A stretch of 64,000 bases of DNA from Phytopseudomonas argentinensis (GTDB lineage Bacteria; Pseudomonadota; Gammaproteobacteria; Pseudomonadales; Pseudomonadaceae). Every line of letters begins with the position of its first letter. Positions within the stretch are counted from its first letter, which is position 1. The notes under the pieces are model-generated. The model searched no databases. It was given only the letters and a program-made list of their open reading frames with translations, and was not told the origin of the DNA. Where the stretch lies: NCBI RefSeq assembly GCF_900113905.1, contig NZ_FORC01000002.1, positions 792,772 through 856,771 on the forward strand, given 5' to 3'. The translations under genes were made by a program, and so were the position numbers. Shown piece after piece: positions 60,613 through 64,000 of this stretch.

Positions 60613-61875
60613 TCACCAGATCGGCAGGGCGTAGCTCAGAATCAGGCGGTTCTCGTCCATCCCTCGGGCGAAATTGGCGCGATACGCCGCGTTGCGCCAA
60701 GTGACTTTCAGGTTCTTCAACGGGCCTTCGCTGAAGGCGTAGGCGAGGTCGGTGTTGCGCTCCCATTCCGCACCGGTGGTGCCGTTGGCCAGGTCGATGC
60801 CGCTGCCACGCACGTAGCGGGTCATGAAGGTCAGGCCGGGGATGCCCACCTTGCTGAAGTCGTAGTCATAGCGAGCCTGCCAGGAGCGCTCGTCGGGTCC
60901 GGCGAAGTCGTTGAGCTGCAGGAAGTTGGTCAGGTAAGGCGTGGCGCCGTTGACGTAGGTGAAACCGTCTTCGCCGCGCATCTGCTGGTAGCCCACGCCC
61001 AGGGCATGGCCGACCAGGCTGTAGGTGAACATGGCGTTGTACACCTGGTTGTCGATTTCGCCAGCACGTGCCTGGCCGCTCTCACTGTTGTTGAAGTAGC
61101 GCAGGTCGGCTTTCAGCTTGCCCGGGCCGAGTGCCAGGGTGTGCTGCAGGCCAAGGAAGTGCTGACGATAGATGTCGCTGAGCTGGCCCTGGTGATAGCT
61201 GACTTGGGTGTTGGGCGCCAGGGCGTAATCGAGGCCGCCGAAGCGCAAGTGGTCGCTGCTCGGGCTGGCACCGAAACGTCCGTTCTTGTTGTTCAGCGTC
61301 AGGTCGGCGGAGCCAGACACGTCGCGCTGCACCACGCGAGAAATCTCTCCGAACGAGGCCGTCAGGCGCTCGATATCCTTGCTCTGTACCTGCCAGCCTT
61401 CGAAGGTCTGGGGCAGCAGGCGGCTGTTGCTGAACTGCAGGGTGGGCATTTTCGGCAGCAGGGTGCCGGCCTTGAGGACGCTCTCGGCCACGCGCACCTT
61501 GGCAGTCACCCCAAGCTTGCTGTAGCCGTCTTCGGGGCGCCCTTTGCTGTCGCGTGGCAGCAGCGCGGTGCCGGAACGGTCCGGCGAGGAGTCGAGCTTG
61601 ACGCCGAGCATGGCCAGGGCGTCGAGGCCGAAACCGACCGTGCCGCTGGTATAACCCGACTCCATATTGAGAATGAAGCCCTGGGCCCATTCTTCGCGCT
61701 TGTTCTGCCCCGGGCCGTCACGAAAATCACGGTTGAGGTAGAAGTTGCGCAGCTCCAGGCTGGCCTTGCTGTCTTCGATGAAACCGTCGGCCAGCGCCGT
61801 GCCGACGGCCAGAGGCAGGCCGGCCAGAACGGCAGCAGGGGCAACGGAGGCATGAAAAAGGTGTTTTCTTGTCAT
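60613..61875 (-). CDS. OprD-family outer-membrane porin (OpdH-like by context)
   Basis: A 420-residue porin with a signal peptide (MTRKHLFHASVAPAAVLAGL to ALADGF). The mature start FIEDSKASLELRNFYLNRDF RD and the sequence REEWAQGFILNMESGYTSGT VGFGLDALAMLGVKLDSS are OprD-family hallmarks. DFSKVGIPGLTFMTRYVRGS and the end ENRLILSYALPIW complete the barrel. It lies 34 bp after the prpF-like gene and 44 bp before tctC, so it probably gives passage to the acid imported by TctABC. Confidence 0.93.
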   Translation of the reverse strand: MTRKHLFHASVAPAAVLAGLPLAVGTALADGFIEDSKASLELRNFYLNRDFRDGPGQNKREEWAQGFILNMESGYTSGTVGFGLDALAMLGVKLDSSPDRSGTALLPRDSKGRPEDGYSKLGVTAKVRVAESVLKAGTLLPKMPTLQFSNSRLLPQTFEGWQVQSKDIERLTASFGEISRVVQRDVSGSADLTLNNKNGRFGASPSSDHLRFGGLDYALAPNTQVSYHQGQLSDIYRQHFLGLQHTLALGPGKLKADLRYFNNSESGQARAGEIDNQVYNAMFTYSLVGHALGVGYQQMRGEDGFTYVNGATPYLTNFLQLNDFAGPDERSWQARYDYDFSKVGIPGLTFMTRYVRGSGIDLANGTTGAEWERNTDLAYAFSEGPLKNLKVTWRNAAYRANFARGMDENRLILSYALPIW

Positions 61876-61909
61876 TATTAGGTACTCGTAAGGGCATCGT
61901 TGGATGGCA

Positions 61910-62995
61910 TCAGTTCCTGCGGGCCGTGCCTCGCAGGGCCTGTGGCACATACACAGCACCAGCGAACAGACGGCGGGCGGTGCGAATCAGCGAGGCCTGC
62001 ATGTTTTGCGGACGCGCGTCTTCGCCAGGCACCAGCGACACTTCGATTTCGCCACCTGGATGCTCCAGGCGCACCAGCGTCGCGCCGGTGACGGGGGCGA
62101 TGTCGAACGCCACGCTGCCGGGCAGGGCACAGGCGCTGGCCAGGCCGATGGCGCCGGTGGCGGCGATCGAGCGGTGGCAGTTGTGGGGCATGAAATAGCG
62201 GGCCGACAGGGTGCCGCCCTTGCGCGGTGGCGCGAGCAGCACCGGCTTGGGAATCACCATCTGGCTGACGTCGCCCAGGCCCATGGCGGCGCCGGCCTGC
62301 AGGCGAATGCGCTCCAGGCGTTCGAGCAGCGCCGTGTCGGCATCCAGCTCGGCGGGGGTTTCGTAGCCGGTCTTGCCCAGCGCTTCGGCGTGCACCAGCA
62401 CCATGGGCATGGCCATATCGATGCAGGTGGCGTCGACGCCATCGAAGTGATCGCGCACCTTGCCGGTGGGCAGCAGCTGGCCGGTCTTGGCGCCGGCGGC
62501 ATCGAGAAACGTCAGCTTGATCGGCGCCGCGCTACCGGGCACACCATCGATAGTGGTGTCGCCGTCGTAGCGCACCTTGCCCTTGGGCGTCTGCACTTCC
62601 GAGTCGACCAGGGTATTGGTGTTGAGATTGCGAATGCGCACGCGGGTGACCGGCGTGCTGACGTTGACCAGACCATGCTCGATAGCGAACGGACCAACGG
62701 CGCAGAGCATGTTGCCGCAGTTGGGCGCGGTGTCGACACGCCGCTGGTTGACCATGACCTGCACGAACAGATAGTCGACATCGGCGTCGGGGTGATCGGA
62801 AGTGCTGACGATCGCTACCTTGCTGGTCTGCGGGCTGCCGCCGCCGATACCGTCGATCTCCAGCTCGTGGCCGGAGCCCATCACATTGAGGAGCAGCTCG
62901 TCGCGCTGGGCGATATCGGAAGGCAGGTGGTTGGCCAGAAAGACCGGGCCTCGAGATGTGCCGCCGCGCATCAGCACGCAGGGGATGGATTGCAT
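61910..62995 (-). CDS. PrpF/GalD-family isomerase (4-oxalomesaconate tautomerase-like)
   Basis: A 361-residue PrpF-fold enzyme. IPCVLMRGGTSRGPVFLANH at the start, IDGIGGGSPQTSKVAIVS, DTAPNCGNMLCAVGPFAIEH (the active-site-type cysteine region), and MPHNCHRSIAATGAIGLASA near the end match the family. Length equals that of GalD from the gallate pathway (4-oxalomesaconate tautomerase); PrpF and aconitate isomerase-like proteins are alternatives. The neighbours (Tct transporter, OprD porin, hydroxyacid dehydrogenase) suggest isomerisation of an unsaturated tricarboxylate such as aconitate rather than a complete gallate pathway, whose dioxygenase is absent here. Confidence 0.9.
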   Translation of the reverse strand: MQSIPCVLMRGGTSRGPVFLANHLPSDIAQRDELLLNVMGSGHELEIDGIGGGSPQTSKVAIVSTSDHPDADVDYLFVQVMVNQRRVDTAPNCGNMLCAVGPFAIEHGLVNVSTPVTRVRIRNLNTNTLVDSEVQTPKGKVRYDGDTTIDGVPGSAAPIKLTFLDAAGAKTGQLLPTGKVRDHFDGVDATCIDMAMPMVLVHAEALGKTGYETPAELDADTALLERLERIRLQAGAAMGLGDVSQMVIPKPVLLAPPRKGGTLSARYFMPHNCHRSIAATGAIGLASACALPGSVAFDIAPVTGATLVRLEHPGGEIEVSLVPGEDARPQNMQASLIRTARRLFAGAVYVPQALRGTARRN

Positions 62996-63208
62996 GATGT
63001 CTCCAGTGCAATAAATTTACTTATTGTTGCTTTTGCTAAATGGTGAGCAGCTTGATTTGTTTTGTAAATTGCATATATTTCTTTAATTGATGTGTTATTT
63101 GCATTAATGCGCGAGCGCTGGCTTTGCGATGAGCGCCAATCGCCAAATGCGGTTTGAATGGACTAATCTGCTTTGCAAAATAAAAATATCGATTGATAGG
63201 TTTTTTGC
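62996..63208. promoter_or_regulatory. Divergent AT-rich promoter region of the catabolic operon and LysR gene
   Basis: 213 bp, much richer in A/T than the flanking genes. GCATTAATGC (63101-63110) is a perfect palindrome of the T-N11-A kind, and further TTGCAT/ATGCAA-like pieces occur around 63050-63110 and 63195-63210. The arrangement (LysR gene divergent from its target operon) makes this the probable binding region; exact sites are inference. Confidence 0.45.
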
Positions 63209-64000
63209 ATGAATTATGAGCTTCAGGACCTGCGCGCCTTCGTCAAGATCGCTGAATTCGGCAACTTCCACGAAGCTGCCAATGCCATCCACCTGTCCCA
63301 GCCTGCCCTTACCCGGCGCATGCAGAAGCTGGAGGAGGGGTTGGGCACCCAGCTGCTCGACCGCACCACGCGGCGGGTCAGCCTCACCGCGGTCGGTCGG
63401 GATTTCCTGCCCAAGGCCCGGCGCCTGCTCGATGATTTCGAGCGCTCCATCCTGGGCATTCGCGAGCTGGCCGAGCGTCAGTCCGGGCAGGTGACGCTGG
63501 CGTGCATCCCGACGGCAGCGTTTTATTTCCTGCCAACGGTGATCCGCGAGTTCAATCGCCAGTACCCCAAGATCCGCATCCGCATCCTCGATCTGAGTGC
63601 CCATGAGGGCCTGGAAGCCGTGCTGCGCGGCGAGGCGGATTTCGGCATCAACATGCTCAGCGGTCAACACGCCGAGATCGATTTCACGCCGCTGGTCAAC
63701 GAGCCCTTCGTGCTGGCCTGCCGGCGTGACCATCCGCTGGCCGAACAGCCCCAGGTGGCTTGGCGTGAACTTAGCGACTACCGGCTGATTGGCGTCGGTC
63801 GCCTGAGTGGCAACCGGGTATTGCTCGATCATGGTCTGGCGCATCTGGACTGGCGGCCCAGTTGGTTCTACGAGGTACAGCACCTGTCTACGTCCCTGGG
63901 CATGGTGGAGGCAGGGCTGGGGATTGCCGCGATGCCGAGCCTGGCGATGCCGGCCGAGGATCATCCGATACTGGTACAGCGCCCCCTCGTCGATCCCGTG
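63209..64000 (+). CDS. LysR-family transcriptional regulator (partial, 3' end outside window)
   Basis: 264 codons from ATG 63209 to the right edge; a full LysR protein is about 300 residues. The N-terminal HTH is LQDLRAFVKIAEFGNFHEAA NAIHLSQPALTRRMQKLEEG, with TTRRVSLTAVGRDFLPKARR. The effector domain starts GQVTLACIPTAAFYFLPTVI and has EADFGINMLSGQHAEIDFTP and VEAGLGIAAMPSLA. It is divergent from the prpF-oprD-tct operon and probably controls it in response to the transported acid or a product. Confidence 0.94.
   Translation, partial: MNYELQDLRAFVKIAEFGNFHEAANAIHLSQPALTRRMQKLEEGLGTQLLDRTTRRVSLTAVGRDFLPKARRLLDDFERSILGIRELAERQSGQVTLACIPTAAFYFLPTVIREFNRQYPKIRIRILDLSAHEGLEAVLRGEADFGINMLSGQHAEIDFTPLVNEPFVLACRRDHPLAEQPQVAWRELSDYRLIGVGRLSGNRVLLDHGLAHLDWRPSWFYEVQHLSTSLGMVEAGLGIAAMPSLAMPAEDHPILVQRPLVDPV

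Noticed and set aside
61910..62995. Complete gallate-degradation (gal) operon
   Set aside because: Only the GalD-like isomerase is present; no gallate dioxygenase, hydratase or aldolase genes in the window.

Overview
The window looks like a chromosomal segment of an environmental Pseudomonas (Gammaproteobacteria). The basis is high GC with strong G/C third positions, Pseudomonas-type REP hairpins (3529-3566, 6822-6883), and gene families typical of the genus: acetylpolyamine amidohydrolase beside a PotF-like protein, ahpC-ahpF, a FAN1-helicase pair, an OprD porin with a Tct transporter, and a colanic-acid-like exopolysaccharide locus. I see no tRNA, rRNA, CRISPR array, intact insertion sequence or prophage. 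Genes at both window edges are cut.

Left part (1-17.4 kb): housekeeping and accessory metabolism. In order: polyamine uptake and deacetylation with an AraC regulator; uppP; an MHS-family symporter and a HIT protein; an EamA exporter; a small lipoprotein; an FAD monooxygenase convergent with an MFS exporter; a periplasmic solute-binding protein; the peroxide-defence pair ahpC-ahpF; a cytosolic-type M14 carboxypeptidase divergent from a very acidic small protein; and a conserved unknown.

Repair and signalling (17.5-26.7 kb): a FAN1-type VRR-NUC nuclease and a RecB-like-nuclease/XPD-type helicase form one operon with a perfect LexA-type box just upstream. Divergent from it is a sensory cluster: PAS histidine kinase, two-domain KaiC-like ATPase, single receiver, and hybrid kinase.

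Exopolysaccharide locus (27.1-50.1 kb): a plus-strand operon (nitroreductase-like protein, Wzx flippase, pyruvyl transferase) faces a long minus-strand series. In transcription order that series is an outer-membrane barrel, a short OPX exporter, Wzc tyrosine kinase, PHP phosphatase, a 55-aa coupled ORF, WcaJ, UDP-glucose dehydrogenase, a second flippase, a glycosyltransferase, Gmd, Fcl, Gmm, Wzy, a second glycosyltransferase, a TagA/CpsF transferase, GDP-mannose pyrophosphorylase and a second TagA/CpsF transferase. The predicted polymer is started with Glc-1-P, contains fucose and probably mannose and glucuronate, is pyruvylated, and is made by the Wzx/Wzy route.

Sugar island (51.4-56.2 kb): a glycosyltransferase converges on a four-gene CDP-glucose-type operon (rfbF, epimerase, SAF-type oxidoreductase, RmlC-like epimerase) that lacks rfbG. 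AT-rich non-coding DNA flanks it.

Right part (56.5-64 kb): one catabolic operon (PrpF/GalD isomerase, OprD porin, TctC-TctB-TctA, 2-hydroxyacid dehydrogenase) divergent from a LysR regulator, probably for uptake and use of a tricarboxylate-like acid.

The most unusual non-coding signal is a family of about 250-330 bp intergenic repeats. There are five copies: one solo and two tail-to-tail pairs bounded by short inverted termini. Their hairpin stems differ in sequence between copies but still pair, as expected of selection on structure.
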